DNA from: Verrucomicrobiota bacterium
Lineage (GTDB): Bacteria > Verrucomicrobiota > Verrucomicrobiia > Verrucomicrobiales > Verrucomicrobiaceae
Direction of reading: 5' to 3'
DNA length: 64,000 bases
Assembly: GCA_025360015.1 (NCBI GenBank)
Contig: JANYCZ010000078.1
Span: forward strand, 1-64,000
The notes under the pieces: generated by a model
What the model was told of the DNA's origin: nothing
The model's database searches: none
What the model saw: only the letters and a program-made list of their open reading frames with translations
Made by a program: the position numbers and the translations under genes
Part shown: in pieces, positions 7,410 through 16,586 of the stretch
How positions within the stretch are numbered: the first letter of the stretch is position 1
How the letters are laid out: every line of letters starts with the position of its first letter

Positions 7410-8540
7410 TTACGCGGCCAGGATCGAAGCATCCCAGTCCTTCCACACCGGATCAAGCCCCTGCATCCGCAGCATCTCCGCCACACTCTGCGGCGATCTC
7501 TGATCTGCGATCCCAAACTGCCCCTCGGCACGATTCGTCTCCGCCTTCTCAGCCACTTCCACGCGCTTCCCACGCACCGTCAGATGCAGGTCATCATTTC
7601 CCGCACCCGTGTAGCCACCCGGCTCCGTATGGCTGCCCGCGCTCATCACCGTGATGCCCAGCGGTGCCAGCGCATCACGCAGCGGCGCTGACTCTCGCGT
7701 GCTCAAAATAATCCCCACCTCAGGAAACGTGACACGGAAAGCACAGATCGTCTGCACCAGCGCCCAGTCCGGGAAATCCGTCATCGGCGTAAAGCCACCC
7801 GCAGCCGGCCGCAGCCGTGGAAACGCCACCGTGAAGCTCGCCTTCCAGCAGTGCTTGTACAAATGCTCCAGGTGCGCCGCCAGCCGCAGCGCCTCCAGCC
7901 GCCAGTCACTCAGCCCAAACAACGCACCAATCCCGATCCGGCGAAACCCACCCGCATACCCACGCTCTGGGCACGCCAGCCGCCAGTCGAAATCCTTCTT
8001 CGGTCCCGCCGTGTGCATGTCCGCATACAGCCCGCGATCATACGTCTCCTGGTACACCACCAGCCCTTCAGCACCCGCCTTGACCATGCGTTCATACTCT
8101 GGGTCTTCCATCGGTCCCACCTCAATGCCAATCGTCGGCACAAACTCACGAATCGCCCGGATGCACTCTTCCAGGTAGCCATCGCTCACGAATTTCGGAT
8201 GCTCCCCCGCCACCAGCAAGATGTTCCGAAACCCCTGCGCCACCAGATGCTTCGCCTCAGTCACCACTTGGTCCACCGTCAGCGTCACCCGCAGGATCGA
8301 ATTGTTGTCCCGTGAAAATCCGCAGTAGCTGCAGTTGTTCACGCACTCATTGGAAACATACAGCGGCGCAAACAGCCGCATCGTCCGTCCAAAATTCCGC
8401 CGCGTGATCATCCGCGACTCCCTCGCCATCGCCTCGATCTGCGTCGGTCCCTTTGCCTCCAGCAACCCCGCAAACCGCTCCATCAGCGGCGTTTTGCGCG
8501 CCGGGAGGGCATCAAGCGTGGGGATGAAGGTAGTATGCAT
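7410..8540 (-). CDS. thiH: 2-iminoacetate synthase ThiH
   Basis: Radical SAM enzyme of 376 residues that cleaves tyrosine to dehydroglycine (2-iminoacetate) for thiazole formation. The cluster motif CVNNCSYC is followed by GFSRDNN, and VAGEHPKF and the later GYTGAGNDDLHL fit ThiH. The start at 8540 (MHTTFIPTLDALPARK) gives normal family length; the open frame continues 29 codons upstream but these residues are not ThiH-like. First gene of a thiH-thiS pair. The sequence before the start was read for a TPP riboswitch and none was seen. Confidence 0.9.
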   Translation of the reverse strand: MHTTFIPTLDALPARKTPLMERFAGLLEAKGPTQIEAMARESRMITRRNFGRTMRLFAPLYVSNECVNNCSYCGFSRDNNSILRVTLTVDQVVTEAKHLVAQGFRNILLVAGEHPKFVSDGYLEECIRAIREFVPTIGIEVGPMEDPEYERMVKAGAEGLVVYQETYDRGLYADMHTAGPKKDFDWRLACPERGYAGGFRRIGIGALFGLSDWRLEALRLAAHLEHLYKHCWKASFTVAFPRLRPAAGGFTPMTDFPDWALVQTICAFRVTFPEVGIILSTRESAPLRDALAPLGITVMSAGSHTEPGGYTGAGNDDLHLTVRGKRVEVAEKAETNRAEGQFGIADQRSPQSVAEMLRMQGLDPVWKDWDASILAA

Positions 8541-8626
8541 CGGGCCTTGATATAATACGCCAGACGCCGGGCGCAACGATGGGAACAAAGACGAACGTCC
8601 CAAACCCTCTCCGGGCACCTCATACA

Positions 8627-8661
8627 TTCGTCATTTCTCATTCTGGTTTCGTCATTCTTTC
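8627..8661. repeat. degenerate heptamer array
   Basis: Five 7-bp units in register: TTCGTCA, TTTCTCA, TTCTGGT, TTCGTCA, TTCTTTC. The array abuts the stop codon of the VOC gene at 8660. It is weaker than the arrays at 18991 and 20851 but keeps the same period. Confidence 0.55.
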
Positions 8662-9007
8662 ACCCCACATACTGCGTCATAAACACCTCATTCCCCTCCG
8701 CATCCCGAAACACCCCCAGCAAAATCGGTTCCCCCTCTCTCTGCTCTGGCGACTGCAAAATCTTCGCCCCCGCTCCCTCGATCTTCTCCGCCATCGCCAG
8801 CACGTCCGCATACTGAAAGCTCAGCCCCGTCGGATTCCGCGAGCCATCATGCCCGCCATGCAGCGCCACAATGGCGTCCCCAAAGCGCAGCTCCGTCCAG
8901 AAGTCGCTCACGAAAATCTCCTCCAGCCCGATCACATCGCGGTAAAAACTCACCGCCCGCTTCATGTCCGCCGCCATTAGCATGAACTTCACTTTCTCAG
9001 GTTTCAT
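8660..9007 (-). CDS. VOC (glyoxalase/bleomycin-resistance fold) protein
   Basis: A 115-residue single-module VOC protein. Visible landmarks are LMAADMKRAVSFYRDVIGL at the start, ALHGGHDGSRNPTGLSFQYADV in the middle and FRDAEGNEVFMTQY at the end. It is clearly related to the VOC protein at 52104-52454, which shares the ADMxRAVxFY, TGLSFQ and EGNE stretches. Members bind a metal and act as dioxygenases, isomerases or binding proteins; the substrate is not predictable here. Cytosolic, no obvious operon partner. Confidence 0.8.
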   Translation of the reverse strand: MKPEKVKFMLMAADMKRAVSFYRDVIGLEEIFVSDFWTELRFGDAIVALHGGHDGSRNPTGLSFQYADVLAMAEKIEGAGAKILQSPEQREGEPILLGVFRDAEGNEVFMTQYVG

Positions 9008-9087
9008 GCCGCCAAAACTGCCCCCGCTTTCTAAAACCGCAAGCAGCCTCGCTTGGCGCTGTCACGTTTCAGGCTACACTCGCGCCC

Positions 9088-10590
9088 ATGTGGAAAAACC
9101 TCGTCATCCTCCTGCTCGCCTCCGCCTTGGCGGCTTCGCTTCTCCTGCGGCGCGGTGCCGCACCCACAGCGACTGCCGCCCTTCAGCTCCCGAGTCCCCA
9201 GCCTGTTCAGGTGGCCCCTCCAGCCGTCACCCCGCCTCCGTCTCCCGTCTCTACACCTGCCATCCCGCCTCCCGCTCCACCCAATGCCGTTGCCAAGTTG
9301 CTGAAGGAGGCCCGCGCAAACCCGGTTCTCACCGGCGCCGCCATCGGCTTCTGCCTCATCGACAGCAAAGGCGTGGTCACCATGGATGACAACGCCGGCA
9401 CCGCCTTCATCCCCGCCTCCAGCTTCAAGACCCTCACCACCGCCACCGCTCTGGAAATCCTCGGGCCAGACTTCCATTTCACCACCGAACTCAAGTCCAC
9501 CGCCCCCATCCAGGAGGGTGTCATCAAAGGAGATCTCGTCATCGTCGGCGGCGGCGATCCCATGCTGAAGCTCGACGATTTGAAAGCCTGGGCCATCGAT
9601 TTGAAGCAGCGCGGCCTCGTCCGCATCACCGGCGGCATCCGTGTCGATTCCAGCTTCTTCAGCGGCAGCCTCTACGGCGACTTTTGGAATTGGGGCGACA
9701 TCGGCAATGGCTATGGCAGCGGCGTCGCAGGGCTGAATCTCAACCACAACCGCTACATCGTGATGTTTCAGGCCGGGCCCGAGGTGGGTTCTCCCGCGCA
9801 ACTGCTCGGCATCAATCTGGAAATCCCCGGCGCAATCTGGAAGAATGAAGTGACCACCGGCCCCGCCGATTCTGGCGACGGCGTCATGATTCACGGCGGT
9901 GAAAACACCACCGCCATCCACCTGCGCGGCACCGTTCCTCTGGGAGCTGTAAAATTTCAGGCCCGGGGTGCCGTGCCAGATCCCGCCCGTTTTGCCGCAC
10001 ACCATTTCCGCGCCGCCCTGCAGGCCGCTGGCATTCAGGTAGGCCGCGCAGTCAACACCACCGCCACCATAGCCTCGACTCCTCCAACTTCCGCTCCCGC
10101 CCCCTCGACACACTCCTTGCTGAAACATGACTCCCCGCCGCTGCTCGAAATCGTCAAAAGCATCCACAAAGTCTCCGACAACCACGAGACGGAATGCGTC
10201 TTCCGCGTCCTTGGGGTCAAGGCTGGCAAACCATCTGCGGAAGTGATCCGCGAACACTGGAAAACCCGCGGCCTCGAATTCGCCGGCCTCCGCATGGAAG
10301 ACGGCAGCGGCCTGTCACGCGCCGACTTCATTCGTCCGCTCGATCTCGCTCGCCTCCAGTTCGTCGCTGGCACAGGCCCACAGGGGATCGCCTACAAAGC
10401 CTCGCTGCTCTCAGAAAAGGGGCTCACCTGGAAGATCGGTGCCATGTCCGGCATCCGTGCCTTCACCGGCTACGCCAAAACCAAATCAGGCGAGGAATAC
10501 AGCTACGCCCTCATGGTCAATCATTACACCGATGGCAAAACCGTCTCCGAGCTTTGCAGCCGTGTGCTCGACGCGATGATGGGTCTTTAG
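9088..10590 (+). CDS. dacB: D-alanyl-D-alanine carboxypeptidase/endopeptidase (PBP4 family)
   Basis: Peptidoglycan peptidase of the PBP4/DacB class, 500 residues. An N-terminal membrane anchor or signal (about 1-20) is followed by a Pro-rich linker (36-66) that would span part of the periplasm. The active-site SxxK is Ser111-Lys114 (SSFK) and SDN is residues 363-365. The third motif, normally KTG, reads Lys449-Ile450-Gly451 (KIGAMSGI), an unusual substitution. The remaining C-terminus (FTGYAKTKSGEEYSYALMVN) is typical. Expected role: trimming or opening peptide cross-links. Stands alone. Confidence 0.85.
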   Translation: MWKNLVILLLASALAASLLLRRGAAPTATAALQLPSPQPVQVAPPAVTPPPSPVSTPAIPPPAPPNAVAKLLKEARANPVLTGAAIGFCLIDSKGVVTMDDNAGTAFIPASSFKTLTTATALEILGPDFHFTTELKSTAPIQEGVIKGDLVIVGGGDPMLKLDDLKAWAIDLKQRGLVRITGGIRVDSSFFSGSLYGDFWNWGDIGNGYGSGVAGLNLNHNRYIVMFQAGPEVGSPAQLLGINLEIPGAIWKNEVTTGPADSGDGVMIHGGENTTAIHLRGTVPLGAVKFQARGAVPDPARFAAHHFRAALQAAGIQVGRAVNTTATIASTPPTSAPAPSTHSLLKHDSPPLLEIVKSIHKVSDNHETECVFRVLGVKAGKPSAEVIREHWKTRGLEFAGLRMEDGSGLSRADFIRPLDLARLQFVAGTGPQGIAYKASLLSEKGLTWKIGAMSGIRAFTGYAKTKSGEEYSYALMVNHYTDGKTVSELCSRVLDAMMGL

Positions 10591-10630
10591 TTCTCCAGGG
10601 TTGGGCCATGATGCCCGCCACCGTCCAGGC

Positions 10631-10663
10631 GAAGCAAAGTAGCCTTGTTCCTGCGGAACAAGG
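10631..10663. repeat. CAAAGTRGC-flanked hairpin, copy 1
   Basis: GAAGCAAAGTAG (10631-10642) is followed by a perfect hairpin with arms CCTTGTTCC (10643-10651) and GGAACAAGG (10655-10663) around TGC. The same left flank precedes hairpins with different arms at 23556, 23721, 24951, 25231 and 26192. It lies 40 bp after dacB in the 10591-10954 gap. Confidence 0.8.
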
Positions 10664-10796
10664 AACGCGCCGCTTCATCGCAGACACTTAACAAGGTAGA
10701 ACTGGGCAGTTTAGAGAAGAGAAAAGATGCCATGTCGAAATGGCCTCACTTAAATTCAGGCTTCATGCGCTTTGGATAATGAGACACCAGGGCTCG

Positions 10797-10863
10797 CGAA
10801 AGCGTTTTGGAGTGCGGTCGCGCAGATGCACGGCGCAAGCCTGCATCGTAGCTGCCGCTTTCG
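10797..10863. repeat. 67-bp element bounded by inverted CGAAAGCG
   Basis: CGAAAGCG (10797-10804) and CGCTTTCG (10856-10863) bound a segment containing GTGCGGTCGCGCAGATGCAC and GCAAGCCTGC, with several shorter internal complementary stretches. The rest of the 10591-10954 gap shows no gene that can be supported. Confidence 0.55.
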
Positions 10864-10954
10864 CAGGGTATTGTAGGCTCTTCGTCCTTCTCATCCCTCC
10901 GCTAAGTCTGCGACAACAGCGACCCACGGCCTCGCCGATCTTGGCACCTAGCCC

Positions 10955-11587
10955 CTACTTCAACTCCTGAATCTTGAGATTCCGAAACTTATACGTCTGC
11001 CCCTTCTCACCGTGATGCTGAATGGCGATCACGCCGCTGGCATCCTTGTCATCCTCCACATCAGTGGTCAGCACACCATTCACGAAAATCTTGAGACTCT
11101 TCCCACGGCACTCAATGCGGTACGTGTTCCAGTCATTGCGCTTGAAGGCATCTCCCGCACGCGCACGGAATGCCGCTTCGCTCTCCTTGTTGCCCTTGAT
11201 CGGGCTCGCAAACCACATGCGGCGGCCTTCGTCATACAAGCCACCGCTCCACTTCCGGGTCGGATCACCGTCCACTTCCGCCTGATAGCCAAACACCTTG
11301 TTCTTCTCCGCGTGCGCCCGAAACATAAAACCGCTGTTCGCCTGTCCCGGTGGCAGCAAAATGTCCCCCTCAAAGATAAAATCACCGTAGCTCTTCTCCG
11401 TCACCACAAAGAATTTCTTCTCGCCCGTCAGATGGATTTCTCCATCCACAATGTCGATCTGCCCCCACTCATACGGGTTCTTCCAGCCCGTCAGCGTTTT
11501 GCCGTCAAACAGCGGCACAAAGTCATCAGCAAAAGCAGAAATTGAAACAGCCAGGGCAAATGCGGCAAGGAGAAGACGTGGTTTCAT
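10955..11587 (-). CDS. secreted DUF1080 (3-keto-disaccharide hydrolase family) protein
   Basis: A 210-residue exported protein with signal peptide MKPRLLLAAFALAVSISAFA. The mature part starts with FVPLFDGKTLTGWKNP, the signature opening of DUF1080, a concanavalin-like beta-sandwich; some members hydrolyse 3-keto-sugars or glycosides. Further family landmarks are QANSGFMFRAH, GYQAEVDGDPTRKWSGGLYDE and IAIQHHGEKGQTYKFRNLKIQEL. These proteins are abundant in Verrucomicrobiota and Planctomycetes, often with Gfo/Idh oxidoreductases such as the one at 1763-3223. Monocistronic, periplasmic. Confidence 0.85.
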   Translation of the reverse strand: MKPRLLLAAFALAVSISAFADDFVPLFDGKTLTGWKNPYEWGQIDIVDGEIHLTGEKKFFVVTEKSYGDFIFEGDILLPPGQANSGFMFRAHAEKNKVFGYQAEVDGDPTRKWSGGLYDEGRRMWFASPIKGNKESEAAFRARAGDAFKRNDWNTYRIECRGKSLKIFVNGVLTTDVEDDKDASGVIAIQHHGEKGQTYKFRNLKIQELK

Positions 11588-11736
11588 AGTGGGGCGTGAC
11601 CAAAGCCATCCCGTCAGTCAAAACAAGAGCCTTTGCGTTTTAATAGCATCGTCCAAAACGGACCCGTAAATCAAGCCTGAACTCATCGCGGTGCTTATGA
11701 CCAAGCGCCCCTGCGCCGCCGTGGGAGGTCGCCAGC

Positions 11737-11779
11737 CCAGCGCTGGTAGGGCGGACTGTCCTCAGTCCGCCGCCGTCGG
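11737..11779. repeat. interspersed hairpin element, TCCT-loop type, copy 2
   Basis: CCAGCGCTGG (11737-11746) is followed by TAG and a hairpin with arms GGCGGACTG (11750-11758) and CAGTCCGCC (11763-11771) around TCCT, then GCCGTCGG. Compared with the copy at 788-830, two positions of each arm differ and the changes compensate. It sits in the 11588-11872 gap, otherwise empty. Confidence 0.85.
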
Positions 11780-11872
11780 AGTCCACAGCCCCCTTGGTAG
11801 AAATCAGCGTTAGGGGCCCCCAGGTTGGAACCCGGTGCTGAAGACGAAGCGCTAGTCCTTACCAAGCATCGC

Positions 11873-13396
11873 CTAGTTCCCGCCACGGAGTTCACCGACC
11901 ACTTTAGGCACCGCCATTTTGGTCGAATTCCCCGAGCCACCAGCAGCGCGGTTATAGCCGCCACCCAGCGCCCTGTAAGCCTTCACAAACGCAGTCAACT
12001 GCTCCTGCTTCAGCTCCACCAGGTCGATCTTCGACTCCAGCGCATCACGTTGCGTGAAGAGCACCTCGGTATAGTCAGCGCGGGCATTGAAGAACAACTG
12101 GCCCGCGATGGAGATGGAATCATTGAGCGCCGCCACCTGCTGCGCCTTGAGGTCATAGCTGCGTCCGTAGTTCTTGATCTGCGCGAGCTGGTTCACCGTC
12201 TCGATATAAGCTTTCAGCACCGTCTGCTGGTAGGTGTAGATCGCACCGATCTGCCGCGCACTCGCGCCCAGAAACGCCGCCTTGATCGCGCTTCGGTTGA
12301 TCAGCGGAGCCATGATGTTGGCAGCCGCCCCATACATCACCGATGCCGGCGCATTAAACGCGGAAGCCAGGGTGAAAGACTGCAGGCCCAGCGCACCAGA
12401 AATACCCAGGGAAGGGTAGAATCGTGCCGCTGCAGCCCTCACATCCAGCCCGGTCGCCGCCAGCTCCAGTTCCGCGCGCCGCACGTCCGGCCGGTTCCGC
12501 AGCAGTTCCACCGGCAGTCCGGTGTTGATGCGGCTCAGCATCATCTGATCAAATCCTTCGGATCTGCGCTTCACGGGCTGGGGATAGCGACCAGCCAGGT
12601 AGTTCAGCCTGTTTTCCGTCACCGTGATCTGCTGCTTGATCTTGAACAGGCGGCTCTGGTTCTTGAGCACTTCCGCTTCGAAACGGCGCACGGCCAGTTC
12701 GGTCACACGCGCGTTCGCTTTCTGCAGTTTCACCGCCTCCAGCGCGTTCTGCTGAATCTCGATCGTGCGGTTAAGAATGATCAGCTGATTGTCAAACGCC
12801 ACCAGTTCATAGTAGGTCTGCGCGATCTCCGCCACGATGTTCGTGATCATGAAATTCCGCCCTTCCTGGGTGCCCAGATAGCGCAGGATCGTCGCATCGC
12901 GCTCATTGCGCAGCTTTCTCCAGATGTCCACTTCCCAGTCAAGCGTCCCTCCAAAGCCGAAGTTCGGCGTATTCGTGGGAATCGCTCTTCCCGCCGCAAT
13001 CTCGTTGGTGGTGTTGTCTTCAGCAGCTCCGGCGGCTGTGTGGCGCCCCACTTTGTCCAGGCCGGTGGTGGTACCAGCCGAGACAAATGGGAGATAGGCC
13101 CCCTTCGCTCTGATCACGTCACTCTTAGACGCCTGGATTTCTTGCAGCAGGATGTTCAGCTCCATGTTGTTCTGCAGCGCCGTGCCGATGAGTGACGTCA
13201 GGTTCGGATCTTTGAAATACTCCCTCCAGCCGATCACAGCGGAGTTCTTCGCGCCATTCGTGTCCGGGAAGTTGGCAGGCAGCGGCGGATCGCTGGATGG
13301 CAGCGGGCCACGACGAAGCACTGACGAGCAGCCCTGCACCATCACGACTAGACAGACAAAATTAAATGCTAGGAGCTTGTTCTTCACGTTTTTCAT
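11873..13396 (-). CDS. RND efflux outer-membrane factor (NodT/OprM type lipoprotein)
   Basis: TolC-like outer-membrane channel of 507 residues, third component of the efflux operon. MKNVKNKLLAFNFVCLVVMVQGCSS is a lipoprotein signal with Cys at about residue 23. The body shows the two-fold helical repeat of the family, with RAAAARFYPSLGISGALGL and long coiled-coil helices. Its start overlaps the last 35 bases of the pump gene, so translation is probably coupled. It should link the periplasmic adaptor and pump to the outside. Confidence 0.9.
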   Translation of the reverse strand: MKNVKNKLLAFNFVCLVVMVQGCSSVLRRGPLPSSDPPLPANFPDTNGAKNSAVIGWREYFKDPNLTSLIGTALQNNMELNILLQEIQASKSDVIRAKGAYLPFVSAGTTTGLDKVGRHTAAGAAEDNTTNEIAAGRAIPTNTPNFGFGGTLDWEVDIWRKLRNERDATILRYLGTQEGRNFMITNIVAEIAQTYYELVAFDNQLIILNRTIEIQQNALEAVKLQKANARVTELAVRRFEAEVLKNQSRLFKIKQQITVTENRLNYLAGRYPQPVKRRSEGFDQMMLSRINTGLPVELLRNRPDVRRAELELAATGLDVRAAAARFYPSLGISGALGLQSFTLASAFNAPASVMYGAAANIMAPLINRSAIKAAFLGASARQIGAIYTYQQTVLKAYIETVNQLAQIKNYGRSYDLKAQQVAALNDSISIAGQLFFNARADYTEVLFTQRDALESKIDLVELKQEQLTAFVKAYRALGGGYNRAAGGSGNSTKMAVPKVVGELRGGN

Positions 13397-16300
13397 GTTC
13401 TTGATGATGGCCGTGGCCGTACTCTCCGAGTTCGCTCAGCGGCATGTCATCTTCATCTGGAAGAAGTTTCCCGCGAGCTGAGATCGTGCCGAAAATATAG
13501 TAAAGTCCAGGAATAACGAGCAGGCCGATCACAGTTCCCAGGAACATCCCGCCCGCCGCCGAAGCACCGATCGTCTTGTTGGCGATGGCGCCCGCGCCAT
13601 GCGCCCGCAGCAGCGGGATCATCCCCGCGATGAACGCGAAGGACGTCATTAGAATTGGCCGGAAGCGCACTTTGGCACCTTCAATCGCCGCTTCCAGAAT
13701 GGACAGCCCCTCCCCATGCCGCTGCTGGGCAAATTCCACGATCAGAATGGCGTTCTTGCCCAGCAGGCCCACGAGCATGATCAGCCCCACCTGCGCATAA
13801 ACGTCATTGCTCAGCCCCATGGCCTTCAGCATCGCAAAGGAGCCCATCACCCCGATCGGCAAGGAAAGAATCACCGCCAGCGGCAGCGTGAAGCTTTCAT
13901 ACTGTCCCACCAGCACCAGATACACGAACAGCAGCACCACCACGAAAATCACCACAGCCTCATTGCCACGGGCAGCTTCGTCGAACGCGAGACCGGCCCA
14001 GGCGATGTCGTAGCCACGCGGCAGAGACTTCGCCACTTCCTTGATGGCATTGATGGCCTCGCCGCTGCTGAAACCATCAGCGGGCGCACCTTGGATGCCC
14101 GGCGCCGGGTAGGCGTTGTAACGCGTGATTTCGTTCAGCCCCAGCTTGGGCACCAGCGTCATGAAGGCCGAATACGGCACCATCTCGCCCTTGTCATTCG
14201 CCACATACAAATCCGCCAGATCCTTCGGCAGCTTCCGGTAGTCCGGATGCGCCTGGATATACAGCTTCCAGAACCGGTTGAACAAGATGAACCCCTGCTC
14301 GTAGGTGCTTCCCACCATGATGTCCAGGTTGTCCATGGCCTTGCCAATCGAGACGCCCTTCTGCATGGCAATCTTGTTGTCGATGACGATCTCCAGCTGC
14401 GGATAGTTCGCGCTGAAGAAGGTGAACAAGCCGCGGATTTCTTTCCGCTTCGCCAGCTTTTCCATGAATTCGTTGTTCACCACCTGCAGGCGGTCGTAGT
14501 CGCCTGAGTTGGTTTTGTCCAAAAGGCTGAGCGCAAAGCCGCCCGCTGCACCATAGCCTGGAACCGCCGGAGGCTCGAAGAACTCAATGCGCACGCCTGA
14601 GATTTCTTTGCACTTCTCCTTGAGTTCCGCGATGATCTGCGGTGCCGTATGATGTCGTTCGTCCCAGCCGGTCAGGTTGATCAGACAGGTGCCGGAGTTC
14701 GATCCGCGTCCTTCCGTCAGCACTTCATAGCCGGCCAGGGTGGAAACAGAATCAATGCCATCGATGGATTTGGCGACCTTCATCAACTCCCGCGATTTCG
14801 CGTAGGTTCGCTCCAGCGTCGTTCCGGGTGGCGTCTGCAGAATGGCGTAAATCATGCCCTGATCCTCCGTCGGGATGAATCCGGCGGGCAGCGTCAGGCT
14901 GATGAAATAGATCGCCGCCGCCGCTCCACCCAGAATCAAGAAAGTGAACGTCCGCAGATGCACGATCCGCTTGAGAATGCCGACATACACATCCGTGACC
15001 TTGTCGAACCAGTAGTTGAAGATGCCGAGAACCCACGCGATCGGCCCTCTCGGTTTGTGGTGATGATCCGGCTTTTTCAGGATCATCGCGCACAGCACCG
15101 GCGTGAGCGTCAGCGCCATGACGCCGGAGAGAACGATGGACACCGCCATCGTGATCGAGAACTGCCGGTAGAAGACCCCTACCGGGCCGGACATGAACGT
15201 CACTGGCACAAACACCGCCGTCATCACCAGCGTGATCGCGATGACCGCGCCAGCGATTTCGTGGAGCACCATCTGCGTCGCTTTGTAAGGAGTCAAGTTG
15301 GTGCCATGCATCTTGGCGTGCACGGCCTCCACCACCACGATGGGGTCATCCACCACGATGCCGATCGCCAGCACCAGGGCAAACAGCGTGATCAGATTGA
15401 TGTTCACATCCAGCATCTGCATCAGGAAGAAGGCCCCCACCAGGGACACCGGCACCGCCAGTGTCGGGATCAGCGTGCTGCGCCAGTCTCCCAGGAACAC
15501 GAACACCACCAGCGCCACCAGAATGAAGGCTTCCACCAGCGTGTGCAGCACCTGGTGAATCGAGGCATCCAGGAAGCTCGACACGTCATAGCTGATCTTG
15601 TAGTCCATCCCTGGTGGGAAGGACTTCACCTTCGCTTCATCCAGCTTGCCCTTCAGCTCTTTAATAACTTCCGCCGCATTGCTGCCGTAGCTCTGCTTGA
15701 TGATGATGGCCGCAGACGGGTCACCGTCCAGGTCAGAGTAAAGATCGTAGAACTCGCTGCCCAGCTCCACTTCGGCCACGTCCTTCAGCTTGAGCAGTTC
15801 GCCGCTTTCCGTTGAGCGCAAAATCACGTTCTCATACTGCTGGGCCGTGTTAAATCGTCCCACATAAGTCAGCACATATTCCAGCGATTGTGACGTCTTG
15901 CTGTCCGCTCGTCCTATTCGTCCCGGCGATCCGATCATGCTCTGCTCTCGCAGCGCCTTCATCACCTCCTCGGACGAAACGTTGTAGGCACGCATGCGGT
16001 CCGGCTTCAGCCACACACGCATCGCATACTGCCGCGTTCCCAGGATCTTGACGTAACCCACACCACGTGTGCGGAACAGTTCCGGGAAAAGGGTGATGTA
16101 CGCGTAGTTGAACAGGAACTTCATGTCCGCGTTCTTGTCTTTGCTGAACAGGTTGACGTACATCAACATGTTCGGCGCCAGATTCCACACGATGATGCCT
16201 TCGCGCACCACCAGTGGCGGCAGTCGGAAGGACACCGCATTCACTCGGTTCAGCACGTTCACGGTCGCCTGATTGGGGTCCGTTCCCATGTGGAAGAACA

Positions 16301-16574
16301 CCTGAATGACGGCCTCCCCGGAGCTCGCTGCGCTGGACACCATGTACTTCATGTTCTGCACCCCGTTGATGGATTGCTCCAGCGGAATGAGACAGGATTC
16401 TTCGAGCACTTTCGCGCTCGCTCCAGGGTAGTCCAGCGTCACCGTCACCAGCACGGGGGCTACGTTGGGAAACTGCGAGATGGGCAGTGTGAAGATTGAT
16501 AGGCCACCCAGAAAGAGGATGATGAGAGAAATCACGATGGCCAGTGCTGGCCTGTGCAGGATCTTGGTAAACAT
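13362..16574 (-). CDS. RND multidrug efflux pump, HAE1 (AcrB/MexB-like)
   Basis: Inner-membrane proton-driven pump of 1070 residues with the two-fold 12-helix RND architecture. It begins MFTKILHRPALAIVISLIILFLGG; TM4 has AIGIVVDDPIVVVEA with the paired Asp needed for proton transfer, and TM10 has GLLGKNAILIVEFAQQRHGEG with the conserved Lys. His-rich stretches are odd: PDHHHKPRG in the central cytosolic loop and GHGHHQEHEKREE at the C-terminus. These could bind metal, but the overall pattern fits the HAE1 hydrophobe class rather than a heavy-metal CusA pump. Second gene of the operon, 12 bp behind the adaptor. Confidence 0.95.
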   Translation of the reverse strand: MFTKILHRPALAIVISLIILFLGGLSIFTLPISQFPNVAPVLVTVTLDYPGASAKVLEESCLIPLEQSINGVQNMKYMVSSAASSGEAVIQVFFHMGTDPNQATVNVLNRVNAVSFRLPPLVVREGIIVWNLAPNMLMYVNLFSKDKNADMKFLFNYAYITLFPELFRTRGVGYVKILGTRQYAMRVWLKPDRMRAYNVSSEEVMKALREQSMIGSPGRIGRADSKTSQSLEYVLTYVGRFNTAQQYENVILRSTESGELLKLKDVAEVELGSEFYDLYSDLDGDPSAAIIIKQSYGSNAAEVIKELKGKLDEAKVKSFPPGMDYKISYDVSSFLDASIHQVLHTLVEAFILVALVVFVFLGDWRSTLIPTLAVPVSLVGAFFLMQMLDVNINLITLFALVLAIGIVVDDPIVVVEAVHAKMHGTNLTPYKATQMVLHEIAGAVIAITLVMTAVFVPVTFMSGPVGVFYRQFSITMAVSIVLSGVMALTLTPVLCAMILKKPDHHHKPRGPIAWVLGIFNYWFDKVTDVYVGILKRIVHLRTFTFLILGGAAAAIYFISLTLPAGFIPTEDQGMIYAILQTPPGTTLERTYAKSRELMKVAKSIDGIDSVSTLAGYEVLTEGRGSNSGTCLINLTGWDERHHTAPQIIAELKEKCKEISGVRIEFFEPPAVPGYGAAGGFALSLLDKTNSGDYDRLQVVNNEFMEKLAKRKEIRGLFTFFSANYPQLEIVIDNKIAMQKGVSIGKAMDNLDIMVGSTYEQGFILFNRFWKLYIQAHPDYRKLPKDLADLYVANDKGEMVPYSAFMTLVPKLGLNEITRYNAYPAPGIQGAPADGFSSGEAINAIKEVAKSLPRGYDIAWAGLAFDEAARGNEAVVIFVVVLLFVYLVLVGQYESFTLPLAVILSLPIGVMGSFAMLKAMGLSNDVYAQVGLIMLVGLLGKNAILIVEFAQQRHGEGLSILEAAIEGAKVRFRPILMTSFAFIAGMIPLLRAHGAGAIANKTIGASAAGGMFLGTVIGLLVIPGLYYIFGTISARGKLLPDEDDMPLSELGEYGHGHHQEHEKREEQAPSI

Positions 16575-16586
16575 GTGCAGTTTTTT

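Noticed and set aside
8541-8659. TPP riboswitch before thiH
   Set aside because: Searched for by eye; the CTGAGA and ACCTGATCTGG-type words are not present.
10740-10970. 76-residue plus-strand frame after dacB
   Set aside because: Crosses the inverted CGAAAGCG element, has no domain, and runs antisense into the DUF1080 gene.
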